Origin: an uncultured Johnsonella sp.
GTDB lineage: Bacteria; Bacillota; Clostridia; Lachnospirales; Lachnospiraceae
Reading direction: 5' to 3'
DNA: 12,740 nt
Assembly (NCBI GenBank): GCA_900766185.1
Contig: CAAFUL010000073.1
Location: forward strand, 1 to 12,740
Within the stretch, counting starts at the first letter, position 1. Each line of letters opens with the position of its first letter. Below are positions 6,432 to 12,574 of the stretch, in pieces. The notes under the pieces were generated by a model. That model was not told the DNA's origin. It saw only the letters and a program-made list of their open reading frames with translations, and did no database searches. A program made the translations under genes and the position numbers.

Positions 6432-7214
6432 TTACTTAAGTATTACAACCTTCTTTGCCTTTACCTTTGTAGTTGTTTCACTTTTTCCTGAAAGTATAAA
6501 TGAATCCGCCCAAATCAAGCACTTATCTCCCTTTTCTATACTGCTGAACTCTACCTCTCCATCAGTTGAGATAATTGTAGGCTTAACTGATTTATCTAAA
6601 ACCCACTCTATGTTGTTGCCGCTATCCTTAAGTACTATACCCTCATCTGTTTCTTCAACGCTTTCTATACTGTCGGTATAGGCAGGAACATTAGTTTTAT
6701 TCTCTTCCTTTACATTAGTTAAGATAACATGCACATTTACCTGTGGCGGTAGACTCATTGAATACTCCTGAGCCACCCATGCAAATATCTCATCTCCTTG
6801 TTTAAGCTCGGTACTTGCCTTGCCCGTTTCCATATCTACTACATAAAAACCGTTTGAGTGCATGGTAAGGTCAAGTTCATCCGCACCTTCGCTGCTGCTT
6901 GAGCCTTGTAGATCAGCACCGGTCTTATCTATGCGTATAAATCCATTTTTAATTTCTTTTACCGTACCGTTTTCCAGATTTGCTACAGGCAACTGATCCT
7001 CTTCCATTCCCTCTTCATCATCAGAACCTTTGGTATCTGATATTGTAATATTACCCACATCTTCTGCCGCAACACTTTCCGCAGCTGTATTGTTTTCTTC
7101 TGAAACCTTTGCCACTGTAGTCTCTTCACTTGGTTTTTCGCTTGTACTTCCACAACCGAAAAGCACTGCTGATACGGAACCTGCTATTAAAAGTTTTACT
7201 ATAGTCTTTTTCAT
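6432..7214 (-). CDS. Hypothetical lipoprotein with an internally duplicated beta-rich domain
   Basis: A 260-residue exported lipoprotein of unknown function. Residues 1-21 are a lipoprotein signal ending in the lipobox LFGC (acylated Cys21). An acidic, Ser/Thr/Glu-rich tether follows at about 22-80. The rest looks like two copies of one unit. Residues about 83-168 (VKEIKNGFIRIDK ... LKQGDEIFAWV ... VHVILTNV) parallel residues about 183-259 (VEETDEGIVLKDS ... IEKGDKCLIWA ... AKKVVIL). No catalytic motif is recognised. AAAGGAA about 9 nt upstream of the ATG sets the start. It is transcribed divergently from the response regulator across a 263-nt gap, so co-regulation is possible but not shown. 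Confidence 0.8.
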   Translation of the reverse strand: MKKTIVKLLIAGSVSAVLFGCGSTSEKPSEETTVAKVSEENNTAAESVAAEDVGNITISDTKGSDDEEGMEEDQLPVANLENGTVKEIKNGFIRIDKTGADLQGSSSSEGADELDLTMHSNGFYVVDMETGKASTELKQGDEIFAWVAQEYSMSLPPQVNVHVILTNVKEENKTNVPAYTDSIESVEETDEGIVLKDSGNNIEWVLDKSVKPTIISTDGEVEFSSIEKGDKCLIWADSFILSGKSETTTKVKAKKVVILK

Positions 7215-7477
7215 AATTTTTATTCCTTTTCTTTCTGTATTTTTTAAGTTAAAGTTTTGATAAACTACTTACTCCTAATCAAAATAGTATAAATTTTCAG
7301 CTACCAAAAAGACGAATTATACATGTCTTTAGAATCCGAATGTATAACTAAACCGCTATATTTTTAATACTGCAAACAGCAGCTGTCTTTTATAAAACTT
7401 GATATATTTTTAATTTCATTGTATCTTTATATATAAATCAACATATATTCATATGTATTTTATAGGAGGTAATCAAC
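7215..7477. promoter_or_regulatory. Divergent promoter region, lipoprotein and response regulator
   Basis: This AT-rich 263-nt gap must hold both promoters. For the plus-strand regulator, TTGATA (7399-7404) and TATCTT (7422-7427) are 17 bp apart, and an AGGAGG site lies 8 nt before the ATG. For the lipoprotein I see only weak -10 candidates. The tandem CTTAACCT repeat found at two other promoters in this window is not evident here. Confidence 0.5.
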
Positions 7478-8140
7478 ATGAGATTACTTATATGTGAAGA
7501 CGAGGAAGATATATTGTTTGCACTTGCCAAGGGGCTTCGTAAGCTTAATTACTATGTCGACACCGCCATGGACGGCGAAGAGGCTCTTGAACATTATTAT
7601 GAGTCTGATTACGACCTTATAATACTTGATATCAATATGCCTAAGCTTGACGGCTTTGAAGTCCTAAAAGCAATTCGTGAGGATAATGCCGACAAGAAGG
7701 TTTTAATTCTTTCAGCAAGAGGCTCTCTTGATGATAAAGTAGCCGGCCTTGACCTTGGTGCCAACGATTACCTTGTAAAGCCTTTTCACTTCAAAGAGCT
7801 TGAAGCAAGAGTAAGGGCACTTTTAAGAACTTCCTATACCGACAGCTCTGATATAATAACTTTAGAAAGCTCTGACATTACCTTGCAAATAAGCAAAAAG
7901 CAGGTATTAAAGTCGGGGCAGCCTGTAAATCTTACTCCAAAAGAATACAGTATCTTTGAATATCTTTGCTGCCACAAGAATACTCTTGTATCAAACACCG
8001 AGCTTCTTGAACATAATATTGATATGAATGCAAGTGATGCTTCTCAAGTAATAAAAGTACATATAGCTTCTATCCGAAAAAAACTCGGAGCTGATGTTAT
8101 AAAGACCAACAGAGGTATGGGATACTCCGTAAGTGATTGA
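7478..8140 (+). CDS. OmpR/PhoB-family response regulator
   Basis: A 220-residue DNA-binding response regulator. The receiver domain (about 1-118) has the acidic pair E7/D8, phospho-acceptor D51 in LIILDINMPKLDG, S79 and K101 in LVKPF. The C-terminal winged-helix domain (about 126-220) contains LTPKEYSIFEYLCCHKN and VKVHIASIRKKLG-like sequence (here IKVHIASIRKKLG), typical of the OmpR class. AGGAGG with an 8-nt spacer sets the start. Unusually, no kinase follows; the gene stands alone, convergent with tlpA. The nearest histidine kinase is at 10331-11407 on the other strand. I infer they are partners, supported by tandem 11-bp repeats of PhoB-box geometry at the kinase operon and tlpA promoters. 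Confidence 0.93.
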   Translation: MRLLICEDEEDILFALAKGLRKLNYYVDTAMDGEEALEHYYESDYDLIILDINMPKLDGFEVLKAIREDNADKKVLILSARGSLDDKVAGLDLGANDYLVKPFHFKELEARVRALLRTSYTDSSDIITLESSDITLQISKKQVLKSGQPVNLTPKEYSIFEYLCCHKNTLVSNTELLEHNIDMNASDASQVIKVHIASIRKKLGADVIKTNRGMGYSVSD

Positions 8141-8167
8141 TCTCTAAAAGTACTTTTACTCTTGTAT

Positions 8168-8363
8168 CAAAGGCTTGGTCTTAGTTAATTTTACTTTCCG
8201 GGTACTAAGTGTTAGCTTCTGTAGTTTGCTACACTTTGTTATTCGATTCATTATTCTAAAAAAATAAGCATATCAGAATACTGAATATTTTAATATATGA
8301 ACCTGCTGTGCTTATTAAGAAACAAAATACCGGTATCTGCAAAAATACTTAGACTAAGCCTTT
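8168..8363. repeat. Inverted repeat spanning the convergent regulator/tlpA intergenic region
   Basis: The 255-nt gap 8141-8395 has no credible gene. CAAAGGCTTGGTCTTAGT (8168-8185) opposes ACTTAGACTAAGCCTTTG (8346-8363) with 16 of 18 pairs, and weaker complementarity continues inward around CCGGGTA and TACCGG. A 12-bp palindrome, AAAAGTACTTTT, lies at 8146-8157 just after the regulator stop. The structure may act as a bidirectional transcription end, or be a decayed structured repeat. Confidence 0.45.
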
Positions 8364-8395
8364 GTCTTTATCTCCCTATCTTACAATACTTTTTA

Positions 8396-8992
8396 TTAGT
8401 TTAATTTTGCAAGTGCATCCTCAACTGCCTTTGTAAAGCCTTCCAGATTCTGTCCGCCTGTTATATTTGCCACTATATTACCCTCTGAGTCTACTAAGAA
8501 GGTATTCGGGAATAACTGACTACTCATAACAAAGCCCTTAAGCGGACCGTCTTCATCAGGAATTATATTGGTGTAGGTAACATTATCCTGTGCTATGATC
8601 TCCTTTACCGCATCAAGTTCTGTATCTCCGTCCTGTGCCACTCCGATAACATTTACGCCCTTATCCTTCATATTCTCATAAAGTTTTTGCAGCTCCGGAA
8701 TCTCCTCTACGCAAGGCTGGCACCAGCTTCCCCAAAGATTAACAACTGTGAGCTTGCTCTTTTTAAATACATCACTTGTTATCTCTTCACCCTCGGTAGT
8801 CTTGGTCTTAAACTCAGGCATCTTGGTAGCGCTTGAAGCATCCTGTGCTGCGCTCTCACTTCCTTGAGCTTGTGAGTTATCCATACTCGTAGTTTCCTGC
8901 TTTGCTTCTGTAGACTGGTTTGTTGATGAACAGGCAACTGCTGCAGTACTCATCATCAAAACACATCCTATCAGTAATAATCTTTTTTTCAT
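8396..8992 (-). CDS. TlpA/ResA-like thiol-disulfide oxidoreductase lipoprotein
   Basis: A membrane-anchored extracytoplasmic thioredoxin of 198 residues. Residues 1-21 form a lipoprotein signal with lipobox AVAC (Cys21), followed by a Ser/Gln/Ala-rich tether to about 57. The TlpA-type domain starts at MPEFKTKTTEGEE. It carries the active site WGSWCQPC (Cys91, Cys94), the VIGVAQDGD strand and a probable cis-Pro at 162 in LFPNTFLVDSEG. It would reduce or exchange disulfides in exported proteins, using electrons passed across the membrane. AAAGGAG about 9 nt upstream sets the start. It is separated from the CPBP gene by 124 nt with its own promoter and tandem-repeat operator. Its direct redox partner is not shown; the neighbouring polyferredoxin and CxxC protein are candidates. 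Confidence 0.92.
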   Translation of the reverse strand: MKKRLLLIGCVLMMSTAAVACSSTNQSTEAKQETTSMDNSQAQGSESAAQDASSATKMPEFKTKTTEGEEITSDVFKKSKLTVVNLWGSWCQPCVEEIPELQKLYENMKDKGVNVIGVAQDGDTELDAVKEIIAQDNVTYTNIIPDEDGPLKGFVMSSQLFPNTFLVDSEGNIVANITGGQNLEGFTKAVEDALAKLN

Positions 8993-9023
8993 TGTACTTT
9001 ACTCCTTTTATTTGATTAACTCT

Positions 9024-9044
9024 ACAAGGTTTTTATAACCTTGT
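9024..9044. other. Stem-loop in the tlpA leader
   Basis: ACAAGGTT and AACCTTGT form a perfect 8-bp stem around a 5-nt loop. It lies between the proposed tlpA -10 box and the ribosome binding site. It is not followed by a U tract on either strand, so it is not a standard terminator. It could stabilise the tlpA mRNA 5' end. Confidence 0.4.
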
Positions 9045-9056
9045 TCACATCTTATG

Positions 9057-9095
9057 ATCATATTCTAACACCTCTTAGGTTAAGCTTAGGTTAAG
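9057..9095 (-). promoter_or_regulatory. tlpA promoter with tandem 11-bp operator repeat
   Basis: Two perfect tandem copies of CTTAACCTAAG (minus strand; 9085-9095 and 9074-9084) lie 82-103 bp upstream of tlpA. A -10-like TATGAT (9057-9062) begins 15 nt after the second TTAACC, so the proximal repeat covers the -35 position, where no good -35 hexamer exists. Direct repeats at 11-bp spacing overlapping a poor -35 are the classic layout for activation by PhoB/OmpR-type regulators. The same layout is found at 12451-12489. Confidence 0.7.
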
Positions 9096-9116
9096 ATATT
9101 TATCTTTTTAGGTTTA

Positions 9117-9992
9117 TTACAAATTATTTGCCGTCTCAGTTTCAAGATAGTTTTTATCACAGGAGTTTTCATCACAGGCTGTATCTTTTTTAGCCTTTAA
9201 TAAACCTCGTATAATTACACCCAGCGGTATAAGCATGATAACTGTAAATATCACCCACATTATATTGCTTGAGAGTCCGAATGTAGATACTGTATTAATA
9301 GTTATGTGCATAAGTATAGGCCAGATAAGTTTACGGGTCTTCATATATACTATGCCTGCAATAAGTCCCATAATACCTGCATATACCGACTGAACAAATG
9401 AAAGATGCACAAATCCGAACATTACGGAAGAAAGTATCAGGGCAGTACATTTATTTGAATACTTTTCAAGCAAGCCGAATATTATTCCTCTGTAAAGCAG
9501 CTCCTCCGTAACGGGTCCGAGTATACCTGCCACTAAAAGGCCCGTTATAAATGTGGCGGTACTCGTCTGTGTACTTGAATGTTTTAAGTAAGCAAGGCTT
9601 ATTTTAATAAAATCTATATTTGACAAGGGACTGTGTGCCAGCAATTCTACCCACAGTGTAGAGATACCTCCAAAGGCCAGTCCCAGTATTACACTGCTTA
9701 TAATTCCGGTTTTAAGATCCCAATTTACAGAAGCACGAATCTTACTCTTATTCAGTCTGAAAAATATATTATATACGATAAGGTATATTGCAATTGAAAC
9801 GGGATATACAAACAGGTATAAACGCTCCGCTTCAGTCGGTTCAAGTATCCATGCAAGAAGCGTATTTCCTGTGGAATTATAGGCTAAGTTTAAGCCCCAA
9901 AAGCTCAGTTCAGTAATTAAAAAGTAACTTATAGCTGCTATCAGCATTAAAAACACTGCAAGTATTACACCTAGTATTTTTTTAACCTTCAT
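9117..9992 (-). CDS. CPBP-family intramembrane metalloprotease
   Basis: A 291-residue polytopic membrane protein of the CPBP (CAAX protease/bacteriocin-processing, Abi) family. Its glutamate/histidine motifs are intact: motif 1 EELLYRG (E163, E164, R168), motif 2 FGFVHLSFVQ (H196) and motif 3 HITIN (H229, N233). Hydrophobic segments are visible at about 6-30, 57-78, 95-118, 147-160, 185-218 and 240-262. The hydrophilic C-terminal tail holds two cysteines (ACDENSCDKN). The start follows AGGAGG with a 6-nt spacer, and the upstream CxxC gene ends within 10 nt, so the two are co-transcribed. Possible roles are prenyl-protein or membrane-peptide cleavage, or maturation of a neighbour; substrate unknown. 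Confidence 0.92.
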   Translation of the reverse strand: MKVKKILGVILAVFLMLIAAISYFLITELSFWGLNLAYNSTGNTLLAWILEPTEAERLYLFVYPVSIAIYLIVYNIFFRLNKSKIRASVNWDLKTGIISSVILGLAFGGISTLWVELLAHSPLSNIDFIKISLAYLKHSSTQTSTATFITGLLVAGILGPVTEELLYRGIIFGLLEKYSNKCTALILSSVMFGFVHLSFVQSVYAGIMGLIAGIVYMKTRKLIWPILMHITINTVSTFGLSSNIMWVIFTVIMLIPLGVIIRGLLKAKKDTACDENSCDKNYLETETANNL

Positions 9993-10002
9993 CTTTCTCC
10001 TC

Positions 10003-10164
10003 CTAACCTATGCCTATACATTCAAGGCAGATATTTACTGCTTTTTTAAGTACAACCAAATGTTCATCCCTCATAACGCCTGCAATTATCATCACTATGG
10101 ATAGGGCAAGCATTGCATACGGAATTACTCTGTTTTTTTCAATTTTTCTTATAAATTTTCTCAT
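10003..10164 (-). CDS. CD1871A-family small membrane protein with C-terminal CxxC motif
   Basis: A 53-residue protein, easily missed because of its length. It has a basic N-terminus (MRKFIRKIEKNR), one hydrophobic segment at about 14-31, a short charged stretch, and the C-terminal signature NICLECIGIG with cysteines 46 and 49. This matches the clostridial CD1871A family of CxxC proteins as I remember it. Positive-inside topology would put the CxxC outside the membrane. AAAGGAG with a 6-nt spacer gives a clear start, and the TAG stop lies in the AGGAGG region of the CPBP gene 10 nt on. The overlapping plus-strand frame has no comparable features. Its role is unproven; a redox relay between the membrane iron-sulfur protein and extracellular thioredoxin is my inference. 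Confidence 0.88.
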   Translation of the reverse strand: MRKFIRKIEKNRVIPYAMLALSIVMIIAGVMRDEHLVVLKKAVNICLECIGIG

Positions 10165-10299
10165 TTCCATCTCCTTTTGCTGCCGGATAAATTTTTTATG
10201 CTAATATATTAATTTTAAGAACTATCATAAGCGAAAGTCCATGCTTACCGAATCAATGGTAAGAAGGGCTGCACGACTTGGTATTCCATTACCTTATCT

Positions 10300-10321
10300 A
10301 AAAAGCATCAATTAGCTTTTT
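10300..10321 (-). terminator. Probable intrinsic terminator after the histidine kinase
   Basis: AAAAAGC and GCTTTTT form a perfect 7-bp stem around an 8-nt loop, starting 10 nt past the kinase stop codon. The descending arm itself supplies the T run. It would separate the polyferredoxin-kinase unit from the CxxC-CPBP unit. A second 6-bp stem (CTTACC and GGTAAG, 10244-10263) follows in the 166-nt gap, where the CxxC gene's promoter must also lie; I see no convincing hexamer pair for it. Confidence 0.6.
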
Positions 10322-10330
10322 ACACTAAGC

Positions 10331-11407
10331 CTAATTAAAACAGATCCTGAATTCAGTAAATTCTTCTTCCTTACTGTTTACACTTATATCAAATCCGTGT
10401 GCATTGAGTATTTCTTTGGTAATAGCAAGACCCAGACCACTTCCTCCAAGTTTTTTAGATCTTGATTTATCTACACAGTAAAACGGCTCAAAGATTTTAT
10501 TTATACTGTCTTCAGCTATACCTACTCCGTAATTTTTTATACCGAGTACATCTTTTTTTAATACTATCTCTACAAGACCCCCATCTTTAGAGTATCGTAT
10601 AGCATTATGTATAACATTAAAAATCGCCTGTTTCATAAGGATTTGGTCTGCACTTATGACACTTTCTTCGTTGTCAAAGTCAATATTTACTTCTAAATCC
10701 TTAGTTTTAATTAAACTGTCCAAATCAAACAGTATATCCTTAACCGCTTTATATGGATAAAAGTTCGTCAGATTAAGACTGTCTCCGCTGCTTAAAAGCC
10801 TTAATCCCTGTACTATCGAGTTCATAGCTTCTATTTGTCTGCTTACTACTTTTTTAAACTCCTTATAATCTTCTACACTAGGCTCTTCATCCATATCCAA
10901 GACCTCAAGATTGGCTCTTATAGCAGCCACCGGAGTTTTAAGCTCATGTGCGGCATTTTGTGAAAATCTTCTTTGTTTTTCGTATGAATCCCTTATATTT
11001 TTAAGCATGTAGTTAAATGCAAGCTGTAAATCTCCTATCTCATCCTGACTTTTTACTACATTTATATCTTCATTGATCTTACTTATGTCAAATTCTTTTA
11101 TCTTATTGCTGAACTTTTTCATGGGCTTCAATACTTTTCCGCTCACCCACCATATTAAGAAAGTGCCGGCTATTGAAAAAAATACCATGATATAAAAAGT
11201 ACTTAACCTAAACGCCTGCTGTGCATAATCAAAGTCGAAATTCAAAGACATAGTCTGTTCATTAATAGGCACCGGTGCCTCGTCAGCTATTATAAATATA
11301 GTTGCGGCGTTTTCTATGGTAAATACAAAGTTAAGCGCCAGTATAATGCAAAATACCACAGCCGTAAGTAGGGTTATTTTAATTCTTATAGATAATTTAC
11401 TCCACAT
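10331..11407 (-). CDS. Membrane sensor histidine kinase
   Basis: A 358-residue two-component sensor. TM1 is at about 9-30, a short extracytoplasmic segment of about 40 residues follows, TM2 is at about 68-90 and a HAMP-like region at about 91-143. The HisKA domain has phospho-acceptor H154 in NAAHELKTPVAAIRANLEVL. The ATPase domain has the N box NVIHNAIRYS (264-273), a G1 box reading NYGVGI (292-297), the F box FEPFYCVDKS and the G2 box GGSGLGLAITKEIL. The G1 Asp that normally contacts adenine is Asn292 here. AAAGGA spaced 7 nt indicates the ATG at 11405-11407 (MWSKLSIR). It overlaps the polyferredoxin gene by 11 bp, so the pair is translationally coupled. The lone regulator at 7478-8140 is the likely partner. 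Confidence 0.92.
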   Translation of the reverse strand: MWSKLSIRIKITLLTAVVFCIILALNFVFTIENAATIFIIADEAPVPINEQTMSLNFDFDYAQQAFRLSTFYIMVFFSIAGTFLIWWVSGKVLKPMKKFSNKIKEFDISKINEDINVVKSQDEIGDLQLAFNYMLKNIRDSYEKQRRFSQNAAHELKTPVAAIRANLEVLDMDEEPSVEDYKEFKKVVSRQIEAMNSIVQGLRLLSSGDSLNLTNFYPYKAVKDILFDLDSLIKTKDLEVNIDFDNEESVISADQILMKQAIFNVIHNAIRYSKDGGLVEIVLKKDVLGIKNYGVGIAEDSINKIFEPFYCVDKSRSKKLGGSGLGLAITKEILNAHGFDISVNSKEEEFTEFRICFN

Positions 11408-12362
11408 GAGCACATCCTTTACATCCCGCACACTTGCTTGGGGCACAGCCCTTATTTAAAGCAGGTGCTTTATCCGCTTCTTCTTTTTTTCTTCCAAACC
11501 CTACAAATGAGGCATTTAAGGCATCATATCTGCAAGCCGCTATACAGGCACCGCAGCGTATACACTCAAGTGAATTAGGGTCTTTTCTTACATTTATATC
11601 CATCTTGCAAGCCTTTTCACAAAGTGTACAATTTGTGCATTTTTCAGGAATAAACTCCATTTTATAAAATCCTATCTTATTAAAGAAAGCATAAAATGCA
11701 CCAAGCGGACAGAGGTATCTGCAAAACGGTCTATAGGTAAATATTGACATCAGCACTATGAAAATCATTATCCCCATCTTCCAAAAGAATAAAAATCCTA
11801 TCGTATTTCTTAAACTTTCATTCTTAAGTACCAGTGGAATAGCACCCTCCAAAGCTCCGGCAGGGCAGATCCACTTACAAAAGTACGGTGCTGCAAGCCC
11901 AAATTTATTGGTTAAAAACATGGGCAGTAAAATCACAAATACTAAAAGTATAAGGTATTTTAAGTATCTTAAAGGCTTGTCAATTACTTTAGGTATTTTG
12001 AATTTCTTGGTCGGTATCTTATACAATAAATCCTGTATAAATCCGAAAGGACACATAAGACCGCATACAAGTCTGCCAAATAAGGCTCCTATAAATATCA
12101 TTATTCCAAGTACATAGTAAGATATGCTGAATTTCTTGCTTCCTATAACCGCCTGAAGTGAACCTATAGGACAAGAGCCCATAGCTCCCGGACAGGAATA
12201 ACAGTTAAGCCCCGGCACACAGGCAACCTTGGTACTTCCTGTAAAAATCTTTCCTTCGAAAAATCCTTTTAAGTTTGCATTAGTGATAAATGTACTTATA
12301 AGCTGTATACTATTCTTTTTTCTTTCTTGTTTTTTCGTATATTTATTTTCAAAATATTTCAT
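11397..12362 (-). CDS. NapH/NosR-like membrane polyferredoxin (4Fe-4S binding protein)
   Basis: A 321-residue integral membrane iron-sulfur protein. Early cysteines lie in CVPGLNCYSCPGAMGSCP (48, 54, 57, 64). Membrane segments at about 81-103, 132-151 and 187-210 are interleaved with CxxxCP motifs: CGLMCPFG (100, 104), CKWICPAG (162, 166) and CRYLCPLG (214, 218). Two classical ferredoxin motifs follow, CTNCTLCEKAC (242-252) and CIRCGACIAAC (267-277). The tail adds CAPSKCAGCKGC (306-317). Such proteins move electrons between cytoplasmic carriers and membrane or extracytoplasmic acceptors. The start follows GAGGAG spaced 6 nt. Its end overlaps the kinase gene. The acceptor is not identifiable from sequence; the nearby CxxC and TlpA proteins make extracellular thiol reduction plausible. 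Confidence 0.93.
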   Translation of the reverse strand: MKYFENKYTKKQERKKNSIQLISTFITNANLKGFFEGKIFTGSTKVACVPGLNCYSCPGAMGSCPIGSLQAVIGSKKFSISYYVLGIMIFIGALFGRLVCGLMCPFGFIQDLLYKIPTKKFKIPKVIDKPLRYLKYLILLVFVILLPMFLTNKFGLAAPYFCKWICPAGALEGAIPLVLKNESLRNTIGFLFFWKMGIMIFIVLMSIFTYRPFCRYLCPLGAFYAFFNKIGFYKMEFIPEKCTNCTLCEKACKMDINVRKDPNSLECIRCGACIAACRYDALNASFVGFGRKKEEADKAPALNKGCAPSKCAGCKGCAHVE

Positions 12363-12450
12363 ACAAGTCTCCTCTTAAAATCTTTATCGTCTATTCATCC
12401 AATCTTAGCAAGCAATGCCTTGCTTATATCTGTATGATTTTTATTAATTG

Positions 12451-12489
12451 TCTATATTATGGCAGATGCAAGGTTAAGATAAGGTAAAT
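12451..12489 (-). promoter_or_regulatory. Polyferredoxin-kinase promoter with tandem 11-bp operator repeat
   Basis: On the minus strand, ATTTACCTTAT (12479-12489) is followed directly by CTTAACCTTGC (12468-12478), then 15 nt after TTAACC by the -10-like TATAGA (12451-12456). The half-site consensus, its 11-bp period and the 15-nt distance to the -10 all match the tlpA promoter at 9057-9095. The leader to the start codon at 12362 is about 80 nt and holds a small stem (AGCAAG and CTTGCT). Confidence 0.62.
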
Positions 12490-12536
12490 GTTATTAGAGC
12501 TGATAATGATTGACCGAGCTCTTTGAGCGAGGGATG

Positions 12537-12560
12537 CTTATTGCCCTTTAGGGCAATAAG
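12537..12560. other. Perfect 10-bp stem-loop
   Basis: CTTATTGCCC and GGGCAATAAG pair perfectly around the loop TTTA. No T tract follows on either strand, so it is not a normal intrinsic terminator. It lies between the polyferredoxin promoter and the second structured repeat, in the otherwise gene-free 12363-12740 region. Confidence 0.55.
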
Positions 12561-12574
12561 ATGGGAGATTAGAT

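Noticed and set aside
8298..8405. Small plus-strand frame starting ATG AAC CTG CTG
   Set aside because: It has no ribosome binding site, runs into the 3' end of tlpA, and sits in the inverted-repeat gap; no protein-like features beyond hydrophobic residues.
10010..10204. 64-residue plus-strand open frame
   Set aside because: It lies antisense to the CxxC protein gene, lacks a ribosome site, and the minus strand gives a family-like product with a strong ribosome site and tight operon spacing.
12537..12560. Intrinsic terminator
   Set aside because: The stem is perfect but there is no T run on either side, and no gene ends nearby within the window.
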